Part shown: positions 8,963 through 17,634 of the stretch, one piece after another
How the letters are laid out: each line of letters starts with the position of its first letter
How positions within the stretch are numbered: position 1 is the first letter of the stretch
Origin: Methylosinus sp. C49
GTDB taxonomy: Bacteria; Pseudomonadota; Alphaproteobacteria; Rhizobiales; Beijerinckiaceae
NCBI RefSeq assembly: GCF_009936375.1
Contig: NZ_AP022332.1
Location: 2,512,501-2,576,500, forward strand
Direction: 5' to 3'
DNA: 64,000 nucleotides
The notes under the pieces: generated by a model
Told to the model about the DNA's origin: nothing
What the model saw: the letters and a program-made list of their open reading frames with translations, nothing else
Database searches by the model: none
Translations under genes and position numbers: made by a program

Positions 8963-11521
8963 TTATTGGCGGCGTAGAGCCGGGCCGGGCTTCTCGCCGA
9001 GCACGCGCCAGCTGCCCGCGAGGCCGAGGCCGACCGCGAAAACCAGCGCGCCGAGCGTCGTCAGCGCGACCGGCCAGGGGCGAAAGACGAAATCCATCCG
9101 CATCAGCGCCTTCAATATGAAGGCCGCCGCGCCGGCGCCCGCGAGGACCGAGAAGACTCCCGCCACGACGCCGAGCAGAGCGAATTCCAGCGCAAAAGCG
9201 CCAGTCAGCCAAGCGCGCGTCGCTCCGAGAGTCTTCAATATTATGGCGTCGCGCTGGCGTCCGCGCTGGCTCGCCGCCACGGCGCTGCCCAACGCCAGCG
9301 CCGCCGTGACGATGGCGAGGCCGGCGGCCGCCCGCGCTGCGAAGGTCAGCTGATCGGCGATTTTCTCCACCGCCTCCAGCGCGTCCCTCACGCGCAGCGC
9401 CGCGACTTGCGGAAAGCGCGTGGCCGCCTCGCGCGTCAACCTTTTGTCGCGGAGCGGATCGTCGCGATCGGCGAAAGCGACGGTGAAAATCTCCGAAAAG
9501 GGCGCGTCGGCGAAAGCCTCGGGCGAGAACACCATCATGAAATTAATGCCATAGCTGCGCCAATCGACGCGGCGCAGATTGGCGATGCGGACGGTGAGGT
9601 CGCGGCCGAGCACATTGACGACGATCTCGTCGCCGACCGCGAGGCCGAGCCCTTCGGCGACGCGCGCCTCCAGCGAGACGAGGGGCGGGCCGATGCGTCC
9701 CTCTTCCCACCATTGTCCGGCGACGATCTCCGAGCCCTTGGGCGGCGTCGCGGCGATGGTGACGCCGCGGTCGCCCTCCAGCGCCCAGGCGATATCGTCC
9801 GGCGGCTTCAGATTCTCGGAGCGGACGCCTTTCACGGCGACGATGCGGCCGCGCATCATCGGCACATGCTCGATGTGGGCGTCGGCGGAGAAAGAGGAGA
9901 GGAAGGCGGAGAATTCCTCCACCTGCTCCTTGGCGATATCGATGAAATAGAAGCTGGGCGTGCGGCTCTTCTGCGCCTGGAACAATTCCGCATGGATCGA
10001 GCCCTCGATCAGCGCCAGTGCGACGAGAAGGGTTTGTGTCACCCCGATGGAGACGATCAATGTCGCGGCGAGGCTCTTGGGGCGGCGAATATTGCCGATC
10101 GCATGGCGCAGCTGCGCGCCGGGCGAATGGGCGAAACGTTGCGCCATGCGGACGACGAGAGCCGCAACGCCGCGCAGCAGGACGAAGACCATGGCGGTGG
10201 CGGCGATATAGGTCGCTGCGAGCTTCTTGTCGGCGGCCGAGAGCATGACCAGGGCCACGAGCGCCGCCGCGGCGACCAGCGCGGCGAGCAGAAAGACGCG
10301 GGGAGGGGATTTCTCCTCGGCCTCGTCGCGCAAGAGCCGCGCGACCGGCGTTCCATAGGCGCGGCCGAGCGGCGGCAGCGCGAAGATCAGCGTCACCAGC
10401 AGCCCATAGGCCGCGCCGACAGCGAGCGAGCGCGCATCGAGCGTCGGCGAGAAGGGCAGAGGAATAGAGGCGGAAAGAGAGAGAGCGGCGAGATAGGGAA
10501 AGGTCGCGCCGATCGCGAGGCCGCCGCCGACGGCGAGGCCGGCGACGAGCAGCACCTCGACGAGCGCCATGGCGAAGACGCGCGAGGCCGGCGCGCCCAG
10601 CGCCTTCAATATTGCGAAAGCGTCGCGCTTTCGGGCGACGAAGCCGGAGACGGCGTTGGCGACGCCGGCTCCGCCCGCGACCAGCGCGGTCAGCGCCACG
10701 AGCGTCAGCAGCTGGGTGAAGCGCTCCTGATTGCGCGAGAATTGCGGGGAGACGGCGTCCCGTTTGCGCAAATCCCAGCCGGCGTCTGGAAAGGCCGCGG
10801 TCAGCGCCGTGACGAAGCGCTCCACCTCCGCGTCGCTGGCGACGGCTTCGGTCTTGCCGAGCGAGACCCGCGTCAGCCAGCGCACCACGGCGCCCGGCTG
10901 CATCAGCCCGGTCGCCTTCAGCGCCTCCTGGCTCATCAGCACGCGCGCGCCGAAACCGAAGGCGCCGGCGAGCTTATCCGGCTCGCTCGACAGCTCGGCC
11001 GTGAAGATAAAGGAGCCGGAGCCGATCTTCACAGAGTCGCCGATCTCGAGCCCGAGCCGGGCGATGAGGCCCGCATCGGCGACGAGGCCGAAGCCGCCCT
11101 CACGCGGCGCCAGAGCCTCGGCGAGCAGCTGCGCGGGCGTCAGCCCGACTGCGCCTTGGCCGGGATAGGCCGAATCGACAGCCTTTATTTCGATCAGCGC
11201 CGCCTCGCCGCTCGCCGAGCGGGCCATGGCGCGCATCAGGCCGATCTCGCAGACGCGGCCGTCGCGCTCGAAAAATTCCCGCTCCTGCGGCGAGAGCCGC
11301 CGCATTGTGGTGGTGACGGAGACGTCGCCGCCCAAGATCGTGCGCCCCTCGCGGGCGAGGCCGTCGGCGAGCGAGCGCGATACGGCGCCGACGCCGGAAA
11401 TGGCGGCGACGCCGATGACGATGCAGGCGATGAAGACGGAAAAGCCGCGCAGATCGCCGGAGAGATCGCGCAAAGCGAAACGCAACGCCAGCGGCAGGCG
11501 CGATGCGAGGCTCTTCCTCAT
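8963..11521 (-). CDS. ABC transporter permease, YbbP/FtsX-like
   Basis: This 852-residue protein is a MacB/FtsX-superfamily permease of the YbbP type. A first membrane helix near residues 25-48 is followed by a large periplasmic region, then a helix cluster around 265-430, a second periplasmic region (about 490-730), and a C-terminal three-helix FtsX domain. Such permeases act with a YbbA-like ATPase in mechanotransmission or lipophilic substrate/lipoprotein handling. The start ATG at 11521 overlaps the stop of the ATPase gene by four bases (ATGA), a clear sign of translational coupling. In E. coli the same pair lies next to tesA, as here. The substrate is unknown. Confidence 0.9.
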   Translation of the reverse strand: MRKSLASRLPLALRFALRDLSGDLRGFSVFIACIVIGVAAISGVGAVSRSLADGLAREGRTILGGDVSVTTTMRRLSPQEREFFERDGRVCEIGLMRAMARSASGEAALIEIKAVDSAYPGQGAVGLTPAQLLAEALAPREGGFGLVADAGLIARLGLEIGDSVKIGSGSFIFTAELSSEPDKLAGAFGFGARVLMSQEALKATGLMQPGAVVRWLTRVSLGKTEAVASDAEVERFVTALTAAFPDAGWDLRKRDAVSPQFSRNQERFTQLLTLVALTALVAGGAGVANAVSGFVARKRDAFAILKALGAPASRVFAMALVEVLLVAGLAVGGGLAIGATFPYLAALSLSASIPLPFSPTLDARSLAVGAAYGLLVTLIFALPPLGRAYGTPVARLLRDEAEEKSPPRVFLLAALVAAAALVALVMLSAADKKLAATYIAATAMVFVLLRGVAALVVRMAQRFAHSPGAQLRHAIGNIRRPKSLAATLIVSIGVTQTLLVALALIEGSIHAELFQAQKSRTPSFYFIDIAKEQVEEFSAFLSSFSADAHIEHVPMMRGRIVAVKGVRSENLKPPDDIAWALEGDRGVTIAATPPKGSEIVAGQWWEEGRIGPPLVSLEARVAEGLGLAVGDEIVVNVLGRDLTVRIANLRRVDWRSYGINFMMVFSPEAFADAPFSEIFTVAFADRDDPLRDKRLTREAATRFPQVAALRVRDALEAVEKIADQLTFAARAAAGLAIVTAALALGSAVAASQRGRQRDAIILKTLGATRAWLTGAFALEFALLGVVAGVFSVLAGAGAAAFILKALMRMDFVFRPWPVALTTLGALVFAVGLGLAGSWRVLGEKPGPALRRQ

Positions 11522-12204
11522 AATTCTGGCGCCTCGTCCTCTATGCGGCCGGAGCGCAGCCGCACGGCGCGGTCGCAGCGGGCGGCGAGGGAGGGGTCGT
11601 GCGTGACCAGCACCAGGGTCGCCGAGCGCCGGGCCTTTTGCGCGAAGATGAGATCGACGATGGCCGCGCCGGTCTCCGAATCGAGATTGCCGGTCGGCTC
11701 GTCGGCGACGAGGATGACAGGATCGGGCGCGAGCGCCCTGGCGATGGCGACGCGCTGCTGCTCGCCGCCGGACATTTGCGTGGGATAATGGGAGAGACGC
11801 TGGCGAAGGCCCACGGCCTCCAGCTCCTGCGCGGCGCGCTCGAAAGCGTCGGCGCGGCCGGCGAGCTCCAGCGGAATGGCGACGTTCTCCAGCGCCGTCA
11901 TCGTGGCGATGAGCTGGAAAGACTGGAAGACGACCCCTATCTTCCCTCCACGGAACCGCGCCAGCGCATTTTCATCGAGCCGGGCGAGGTCGCTGCCGTC
12001 GACGAGCACCTTGCCGGAATCGGGCCGCTCGAGGCCGGCGAGCGTCATCAGCAATGTGGATTTCCCCGAGCCCGAGGGTCCGACGAGGCCGACAGCCTCG
12101 CCGCGCGCGACGGCGAGGCTTATGTTCTTGAGCACATGGACGCGCGCCGCGCCCGCTCCGAGGGTGAGATCGACGTCCTCGAGCTCGATGACCGGCCGCT
12201 GCAC
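11518..12204 (-). CDS. ABC transporter ATP-binding protein, YbbA/LolD-like
   Basis: A 228-residue ABC ATPase. Walker A GPSGSGKST is at 42-50, the Q-loop at VVFQSFQL (91-98), the signature MSGGEQQRV at 144-152, Walker B VILVADEP at 163-170, and the switch histidine in LVLVTHDPS. The sequence class is that of LolD/MacB/YbbA, which power FtsX-type permeases. No ATG is available at the expected position. GTG 12204 is chosen because AGGA lies about 7 bases upstream and the product then starts right before IELEDVDL. It overlaps the permease gene at its 3' end and is divergent from the TesA-like gene only 15 bases away, so the promoters must lie within coding DNA. Confidence 0.92.
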   Translation of the reverse strand: MQRPVIELEDVDLTLGAGAARVHVLKNISLAVARGEAVGLVGPSGSGKSTLLMTLAGLERPDSGKVLVDGSDLARLDENALARFRGGKIGVVFQSFQLIATMTALENVAIPLELAGRADAFERAAQELEAVGLRQRLSHYPTQMSGGEQQRVAIARALAPDPVILVADEPTGNLDSETGAAIVDLIFAQKARRSATLVLVTHDPSLAARCDRAVRLRSGRIEDEAPEL

Positions 12205-12219
12205 TTTGGAGGTCCTGAT

Positions 12220-12987
12220 ATGGTTTGCCGCTGCGCCCGCCGCCGCTCTCGCGATCCGGCCAAGACGCCCGCCCCGACATATGCGAAGGCGCCGCCGGTT
12301 TCCAGTGCGCGGCCGCGCTTTCGTCCGCTCGGCCCGGCGGCGCTGCTCTGCGCCGCCGCGATTTTGGCGCTTCTCACCATGATCTCGCTGCCCGCCATGG
12401 CCGAGCCGCTGCGCATCATCGCCTTCGGCGACAGTCTCAGCGCCGGCTTTCAGCTGCCGGCGGACGCCTCCTTTCCGGCGCAGCTCGAGGCCCGGCTGAA
12501 AAATGACGGCTATGACGCCCGCGTCGTCAACGCCAGCGTTTCCGGCGACACCACGAGAGGCGGGCTGGCGCGCGTCTCCTATGCGCTGCGCGACGGCGGC
12601 GACCTGATGATTCTCGAGCTCGGCGCCAATGACATGCTGCTCGGCTTCGATCCGGCGACAACGCGCGGCAATCTGGAAAAAATCATCGGCGCCGCCGAGG
12701 AGAAAGGCCTCGCCGTGCTGCTCGCCGGAATGCTGGCCAACGCCAATTTCGGCGAGGAGCAGAAAAAAGCCTTCGACGCTATTTTTCCCGATCTTTCGGC
12801 GCGGCGCGGCCTGCCGCTCTATCCCTTCTTTCTCGATGGCGTCGTCGGCGAGAAGGGCATGACCCTCGTCGACGGACTGCATCCGAGCCGGGCCGGCGTG
12901 GCGCGGATCGTCGCCGGCGTCGCGCCGCTGGTGGAGAAGAGCCTCGATTCTCTGCGATCGAAGCGGCAGGGCGCCGCGCAGCGCTGA
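12220..12987 (+). CDS. tesA: TesA-like arylesterase / lysophospholipase (SGNH hydrolase)
   Basis: A 255-residue SGNH-family hydrolase of the TesA (thioesterase I/protease I/lysophospholipase L1) type. Block I is AFGDSLSAGF with the nucleophilic serine, the oxyanion residues are in GANDMLLG, and block V is DGLHPSRAG with the catalytic Asp and His. About 60 residues precede block I and include a hydrophobic signal segment ending in LPAMAEP, so the mature enzyme is periplasmic. GGAGGT at 12208-12213 supports ATG 12220; a shorter start would give a more typical signal peptide. The divergent arrangement with a YbbA/YbbP exporter is the same as in E. coli. Its physiological ester substrate is not known. 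Confidence 0.9.
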   Translation: MVCRCARRRSRDPAKTPAPTYAKAPPVSSARPRFRPLGPAALLCAAAILALLTMISLPAMAEPLRIIAFGDSLSAGFQLPADASFPAQLEARLKNDGYDARVVNASVSGDTTRGGLARVSYALRDGGDLMILELGANDMLLGFDPATTRGNLEKIIGAAEEKGLAVLLAGMLANANFGEEQKKAFDAIFPDLSARRGLPLYPFFLDGVVGEKGMTLVDGLHPSRAGVARIVAGVAPLVEKSLDSLRSKRQGAAQR

Positions 12988-13240
12988 GCGAGGCCGCGAG
13001 CGAGGCTGTGAAAAAATCCTCCCACCCGCCGGATTTTCGTTACAGCTGTCGCATTCTCGATATAGTGCCGACACCATCCTTTAGCGCGCGTCATTGGCGC
13101 GCCGATCCACGAGGAGGCGCCCGACAACGGCCCCGTCGCTCCGCCGCATCCGCGGGCCGGGCAGGGACCGAGCGAGCAGACAGCGACTTCGCCTTTCCCA
13201 CTCCCCGAGCGCCTTGCGAGGCCAGGATGGAGGACCTGCG

Positions 13241-13825
13241 ATGCCCAGACTGTTCACCGCCCTCGAAATCCCCCCTCTCGTCGCCGGCGATCTCGCCGCT
13301 CTGCGCGGAGGATTGCCGGGAGCCCGCTGGATCGACGCGGAGAATTATCACATCACGCTGCGCTTCATCGGCGATGTGGACGATGCGCTCGGCCATGACG
13401 CGGCTATGACGCTGGCCGCCATCCGCCGTCCTCCCGTCTCGATCACGCTCGAGGAGCTGTCTAGCTTCGGCGGCGACAAGCCGCGAGCCATAGTGGTGAA
13501 GGCGCGCGCCGATTCGGCGCTGGCCGAGCTGCAGGCCGAGCAGGAGCGCCTGCTGCGGCGCATCGGCATACCGCCCGAGCCGCGCAAATTCGTGCCGCAT
13601 GTGACGCTCGCGCGTCTGCGCGGAGCGTCCTGCTCCACGGTCGCGACCTATCTCGGCACGCGCGGCTATTTTCCGCCCATGCGCTTCGAGGCGGCGCGCT
13701 TCGTGCTGTTCTCCTCGCGCGATTCGGTCGGCGGCGGGCCTTATATCGTGGAGGCCGATTATCCGCTGCGCGACCGCAAGGCGATCGCCGCCGGCGCCCG
13801 CGAGCTGACCGTCTATGGCCGGTAG
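13241..13825 (+). CDS. thpR: RNA 2',3'-cyclic phosphodiesterase (LigT/ThpR family)
   Basis: A 194-residue member of the 2H phosphoesterase superfamily. Its two catalytic HxTx motifs are H37-I-T-L and H120-V-T-L, spaced as usual. These enzymes open 2',3'-cyclic phosphates on RNA ends to 2'-phosphates and can ligate tRNA halves in vitro. The frame is open upstream, but GGAGGA about 5 bases before ATG 13241 and the standard start MPRLFTALEIP fix the start. The 253 bases between the TesA gene and this one contain a TATAGT box near 13058-13063 and no other gene. Confidence 0.92.
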   Translation: MPRLFTALEIPPLVAGDLAALRGGLPGARWIDAENYHITLRFIGDVDDALGHDAAMTLAAIRRPPVSITLEELSSFGGDKPRAIVVKARADSALAELQAEQERLLRRIGIPPEPRKFVPHVTLARLRGASCSTVATYLGTRGYFPPMRFEAARFVLFSSRDSVGGGPYIVEADYPLRDRKAIAAGARELTVYGR

Positions 13826-13940
13826 TCGTTGGTCGAGCGAGCTAATTCGCCGAACCGCCACATTAGGCAGGGCGTGTGGCGGCTAGGCATGATATCGGCG
13901 ATGAGCTCTTCTCGGGGGCGATCTCGTCATGGCGGAAGAA

Positions 13941-13963
13941 GCCGACGCTCGGCGAGCGTCGGC
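13941..13963 (-). terminator. Hairpin after tyrS, probable terminator
   Basis: A 10-bp perfect stem (13941-13950 with 13954-13963) lies 8 bases past the tyrS stop on the minus strand. The following minus-strand bases are only moderately T-rich (TTCTTCC), so it is a weak intrinsic terminator. Confidence 0.5.
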
Positions 13964-13971
13964 GCTTCGCA

Positions 13972-15249
13972 TCAAGCGCGGTCGGCGTCTTCCGTGCGCT
14001 CCAGCAGCACATGCTTTTTCTTGCCGAGCGATAATTTGGCGACGCCCTCGACGAAGTCCTTCTCGCCGAGCGCGGCCTTCTCGTCAGTCACCGGAGCGTC
14101 GTTGAGGCGCAATCCGCCCGCCTTGATCTGCCGCCGGGCTTCGCCTGTGGAGGCGACGAGACCGGCCTTCACAAAGGCGGTGAGGACGCCGAGCCCCGCT
14201 GCGACCTCGCTCGCCGCGACGGACACTTTGGGCAGGGAGAGCGCGAGCGCGCCTTCCTCGAAGGTGCGGCGCGCGGTCTCGGCGGCGAGCTCGGCCGCCT
14301 CGCGTCCATGCAGCAGCGCGGTCGCTTCCGTGGCGAGAATCTTCTTCGCCTCGTTGATCTCCGCCCCGCCGAGCGCGGCGAGCTTCTCGATCTCGTCCAA
14401 AGGCAGGAACGTAAACAGCTTCAGGAAGCGAACGACGTCCGCATCCTCCGTATTGCGCCAATATTGCCAATAATCGTAGGGCGCGAGCATCGACGCGTCG
14501 AGCCAGATCGCGCCGGCCGCCGTCTTGCCCATTTTGGCGCCCGAAGAGGTGGTGAGCAGCGGCGCGGTGAGCGCATAGAGCTGATGCGTCCCGAGCCGGC
14601 GGCCGAGATCGACGCCCATGACGATATTGCCCCATTGATCGGAGCCGCCCATCTGCAGGCTCGCGCCATAGCGCTTGGCGATCTCGACGAAATCATAGGA
14701 CTGCAGGCACATATAGTTGAATTCGATGAAGGACAGCTCCTGCTCGCGATCGAGCCGCAGCTTCACCGAATCCATCGACAGCATGCGATTGACCGAGAAA
14801 TGCCGGCCGACATCGCGCAGAAAGTCGATATAGTTGAGCTTGGTCAGCCATTCGGCGTTGTCGAGCAGGATCGCATCCGTCTCGCCGTTGCCGAAGCTGA
14901 GGAATTTCGCGAAGGTCTTCTGGATCGCCGCCTTATTGGAGTCGATCGTCTCGATGGAGAGCAGCTTGCGGCTCTCGTCCTTGCCGGAAGGGTCGCCGAC
15001 GCGCGTGGTGCCGCCGCCGACGAGCGGCAGCGGCTTGCCGCCGGTGCGCTGGAGCCAGGACAGCAGCATGATCGACAAAAGATTGCCGATATGCAGCGAG
15101 GCCGCCGTGCAGTCGAAGCCGACATAGGCGGTGAGCTCGCCGGAGCGCGCCTTTTCATCCAGCCCCTCGAAATCGGAGCACTGATGCACGAAGCCGCGCG
15201 CGATGAGCGTCGCGAGGAATTCTGACTTGGGGCGGAATGCGTCGGACAT
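13972..15249 (-). CDS. tyrS: Tyrosine--tRNA ligase
   Basis: TyrRS charges tRNA-Tyr in the cytoplasm. The 425-residue protein has the class I signature HIGN at 53-56, the tyrosine-binding FDCTAASLH segment, the substrate loop [10 protein letters not shown], and the KMSKS-like loop in the form [11 protein letters not shown]. The C-terminal S4-like RNA-binding domain (about 360-425) contains [10 protein letters not shown]. The length is normal for the family. It is monocistronic; the next gene on the same strand is an unrelated small gene about 140 bases upstream. Confidence 0.97.
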   Translation of the reverse strand: MSDAFRPKSEFLATLIARGFVHQCSDFEGLDEKARSGELTAYVGFDCTAASLHIGNLLSIMLLSWLQRTGGKPLPLVGGGTTRVGDPSGKDESRKLLSIETIDSNKAAIQKTFAKFLSFGNGETDAILLDNAEWLTKLNYIDFLRDVGRHFSVNRMLSMDSVKLRLDREQELSFIEFNYMCLQSYDFVEIAKRYGASLQMGGSDQWGNIVMGVDLGRRLGTHQLYALTAPLLTTSSGAKMGKTAAGAIWLDASMLAPYDYWQYWRNTEDADVVRFLKLFTFLPLDEIEKLAALGGAEINEAKKILATEATALLHGREAAELAAETARRTFEEGALALSLPKVSVAASEVAAGLGVLTAFVKAGLVASTGEARRQIKAGGLRLNDAPVTDEKAALGEKDFVEGVAKLSLGKKKHVLLERTEDADRA

Positions 15250-15387
15250 GGGGGCAGGGTGTTACGGGGAAAGGGGACGGGGCGCAAGGGAGGAGCGCGC
15301 AGGCGTTCGGAGGGAGAGGCGCCTCGGGCTGCGCCTTTTCGGCCGATGTCGAGCGAAACGGTCCAGCCGGCTCGCCATAGATCGCCC

Positions 15388-15642
15388 TCATCGCGCGAGC
15401 GAGGCGGCGATTTCATCGACGATATCCGCCGGTCCCGAGATCGACAGGCCGACATAGGTCTCTGACGATATTTCCACGATCCTGCTCCCTATGCGCGCCG
15501 ACAATGAGCGAATCTCCTGCGATCCGGCGAGAGACCATTCCGAGGACAGTGGAACAGCTCCCGCCGTTTTCAAATTCTCCATGAGACGCGCTGCGAGCCC
15601 ATCGTCGAATTCGTCGCCCAGGACGATAGTCTTGCGCGTCAT
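15388..15642 (-). CDS. Small protein of unknown function in immunity-like cluster
   Basis: An 84-residue protein with no recognisable domain. The start ATG at 15642 overlaps the stop of the upstream Imm42-like gene by four bases (ATGA), so it is translationally coupled and surely expressed with it. The sequence is mildly acidic at the N-terminus, lacks cysteine, signal peptide and membrane segments, and has an alternating pattern (ETYVGLSISGPADIVDE) suggesting an alpha/beta fold. It is the last gene of a three-gene set with lower GC than the flanking housekeeping genes. Its role may be accessory to the immunity-type protein, but nothing in the sequence proves that. Confidence 0.6.
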   Translation of the reverse strand: MTRKTIVLGDEFDDGLAARLMENLKTAGAVPLSSEWSLAGSQEIRSLSARIGSRIVEISSETYVGLSISGPADIVDEIAASLAR

Positions 15643-16184
15643 CGCTTCCGCTCATCCATGATTTCTCGCTCGAGGGCTTCATGCTCATAGATTTTCCCGA
15701 GCGCGCTGATCGCCGCGTCGAGAATGGAATCGAATTCTCCCGAATTCAGCGCGAGCTCCGTCACCTCGACATGAGGGGCGCGCGCGAAAATGAGGCGTGC
15801 GGCCCGCTCGCTTTCCACGAGAAATCCTTTCCAGTTGTCGAAAACATCGACATTCGGAATGACCTCGTGCCGCCGCCATTGCTCTTCCGCCGCCAGCGCG
15901 AATGTATCGTCGTCGGTTTCGCCGTAAAACGCCGTGTGGAGCGTATGAAATACCGCGCTCGCGGACATAGAGTCGAAGCGAGGATTGGCGCGGAGACGCT
16001 CATAATATTTCGCCAGTTGCTCGAGCTGAAACAGAACGTCGCGCAGCGAGGCGCCGAGTTCGTAGTCGCCGACGCGTCGTCCGCCGCACCAATAGCAGAA
16101 GCTGCCGTACATCCATACGCCACCATGATTTTCGTCCAATTCATGCTCGATCGCAAATCGATTTGGATCGCCGAAGACAGGCAT
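15639..16184 (-). CDS. Imm42-like immunity protein
   Basis: A 181-residue cytoplasmic protein. The N-terminus MPVFGDPNRFAIEHELD, followed by WMYGSFCYWCGGRRVGDYELG and SLRDVLFQL, resembles the Imm42 family of predicted immunity proteins from polymorphic toxin systems; I base this on recalled family pattern, not on a search. The frame is open well upstream, but GAGGA just before ATG 16184 and the start of similarity give this start. No toxin gene with a delivery domain is adjacent, so it looks like an orphan immunity gene protecting against neighbours' toxins. Local GC is low for this genome (31 of 60 bases at 16141-16200), which fits acquisition. Confidence 0.65.
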   Translation of the reverse strand: MPVFGDPNRFAIEHELDENHGGVWMYGSFCYWCGGRRVGDYELGASLRDVLFQLEQLAKYYERLRANPRFDSMSASAVFHTLHTAFYGETDDDTFALAAEEQWRRHEVIPNVDVFDNWKGFLVESERAARLIFARAPHVEVTELALNSGEFDSILDAAISALGKIYEHEALEREIMDERKR

Positions 16185-16231
16185 GGATTTCCTCTGAGGG
16201 TCGCCGAAAGACCGCATCTCGCAGCAGTCGA

Positions 16232-16627
16232 CTACGTCGATGATCGAAACGTCGCTTCCAGCACGACGGATTCGGCGATGACTTCCAGGCAGCCGAAGCT
16301 GTCGACGTAGATGATGAAGTGACGCATGACCCAATAGTCGCGCCATCTCGGTGTGGAATCGGAGCGCAGCTCCCGAATCCAATCGGACTCTTCCACCTCG
16401 CAGACCGTGTCGTAAGAGTCCGCCACATGCCTTGCGGCGCAATGGCTTTCCGCGCGCTTGCGGAATGCGCGTTGCTTCACGAAGCGAAGACTGTCGGATC
16501 GAATTTCACCTTCGTGGTCGAATTCCATCGACAGTAGCAAGTCTGAACCATCGGTGCGAAGACCAGGATCGCGGATCGCAGCCGTCGAGGGAGACGGGAT
16601 CGTCAGAATGGCGACCTTCTGCATCAT
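16232..16627 (-). CDS. Small protein of unknown function, possible second immunity protein
   Basis: A 131-residue protein, first gene of the three-gene low-GC cluster. GAGGAGCG precedes tandem ATG codons at 16627 and 16624. The middle is Trp/Tyr/acid-rich (DSYDTVCEVEESDWIREL, then RWRDYWVMRHFIIYVDSFG), the sort of compact alpha/beta composition seen in immunity proteins, but I cannot assign a family. There is no signal peptide or membrane segment. It lies 47 bases upstream of the Imm42-like gene on the same strand and is probably cotranscribed. It is downstream of a terminator, so it is not part of the DUF2076 transcript. Confidence 0.6.
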   Translation of the reverse strand: MMQKVAILTIPSPSTAAIRDPGLRTDGSDLLLSMEFDHEGEIRSDSLRFVKQRAFRKRAESHCAARHVADSYDTVCEVEESDWIRELRSDSTPRWRDYWVMRHFIIYVDSFGCLEVIAESVVLEATFRSST

Positions 16628-16670
16628 GTCGCTCCTCGAAAACCCATGACGGCAGGAAATCGATGGTCAT

Positions 16671-16699
16671 AAAAAGACGGCGCGCCCTAAGGCGCGCCG
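16671..16699 (-). terminator. Rho-independent terminator of the DUF2076 gene
   Basis: A 9-bp perfect stem (16678-16686 with 16691-16699) with loop CTAA is followed on the minus strand by T residues at 16675-16671. It lies 24 bases past the stop of the DUF2076 gene. Confidence 0.8.
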
Positions 16700-16722
16700 C
16701 TCGATCTTTCTCGTAGGTCGGC

Positions 16723-17520
16723 TTACACGTCGAAGCCGCCATCCCCGCCGCCATCGTCGAAGCCGCCGGTATCCGTATCATAATCGGCGCTCTGCACATC
16801 GGGGCTGCTGGGCTCCGGGCCGTTATAGCCGGCGTCGGGGTAGGGCTGGCTATAGCCGCCCTGATCGCCATAGTAATTGTTGATGATCGTGTCGCCGCCG
16901 CCGGCGCTCGCATGCTCGAAGCCCGAGCCTATGCCGAGATTGTTGCCGGCGCCGCCCATGCCGCCGCCATGAAACAGGCCGCGGATCGAGTCGGCGAGCA
17001 GCACGCCGCCGGCGACGCCCGCCGCCGTGCCCAGCGCGCCCTTCAGAAAGCCGCCGCCGGGTGCCGCAGCCGCCTGCTGAGGCGGATAGCCTTGCGGGGC
17101 GTAGCCGGGAGGCGGGGGCGGCGCATAAGCGGGGCCGCCGGCCGGGGCCGCGCCCCAGGGACCGCCTTGCTGTTGCGGATAGCCGGGCTGCTGGCCATAG
17201 CCCGGAGGCGGAGCCGGACGCGGCGGGGGCGGAGCCTGGCGCTGAGCGCCGCCGAACAGACCGCCCAAAAATCCGCCGGACTGCTGCGGACGGCTCTCGA
17301 GGTCGCGTACGCGACCTTCCAGCTCCTGCAAACGTTGATTGGCCGCCTGCAGCGCCTGATCCTGCACCAGAACGGTCTGCGCCAGCAGATAGGGCGCGCC
17401 CGGCTGCGACTTCAGCTGCTCGGCGATGAAACTCTCCGCCTCCTGATCGCGCTGAGCGCCGGCGGCGCTGCGCGTACGCTCGAACAAACCGGCGAGCAGT
17501 TGGCGTTCTTCGGGTGACAT
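16723..17520 (-). CDS. DUF2076 family protein
   Basis: A 265-residue protein of the DUF2076 type. It begins MSPEERQLLAGLFER, has a coiled-coil-like stretch (about residues 50-80, NQRLQELEGRVRDLESR), then a long low-complexity region rich in Pro, Gly and Gln, a glycine-rich hydrophobic stretch (GALGTAAGVAGGVLLADSI) and an acidic Asp/Gly tail ending GDGGFDV. DUF2076 proteins have been suggested to be periplasmic ligand-binding or membrane-associated proteins, but no function is settled. GGGAGAG upstream of ATG 17520 supports this start over 17583. It is monocistronic with its own terminator. Confidence 0.8.
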   Translation of the reverse strand: MSPEERQLLAGLFERTRSAAGAQRDQEAESFIAEQLKSQPGAPYLLAQTVLVQDQALQAANQRLQELEGRVRDLESRPQQSGGFLGGLFGGAQRQAPPPPRPAPPPGYGQQPGYPQQQGGPWGAAPAGGPAYAPPPPPGYAPQGYPPQQAAAAPGGGFLKGALGTAAGVAGGVLLADSIRGLFHGGGMGGAGNNLGIGSGFEHASAGGGDTIINNYYGDQGGYSQPYPDAGYNGPEPSSPDVQSADYDTDTGGFDDGGGDGGFDV

Positions 17521-17634
17521 AGGTCTCTCCCAGTTGGAACCAGCCCTTTTCGCGGGCGTGGCGCCAGAAATATGGGAGCGCATTTTCGCTCTAACAAGGG
17601 CCGCAGCCGCGGTCCCGCCAGAGAATCGGGCGGG

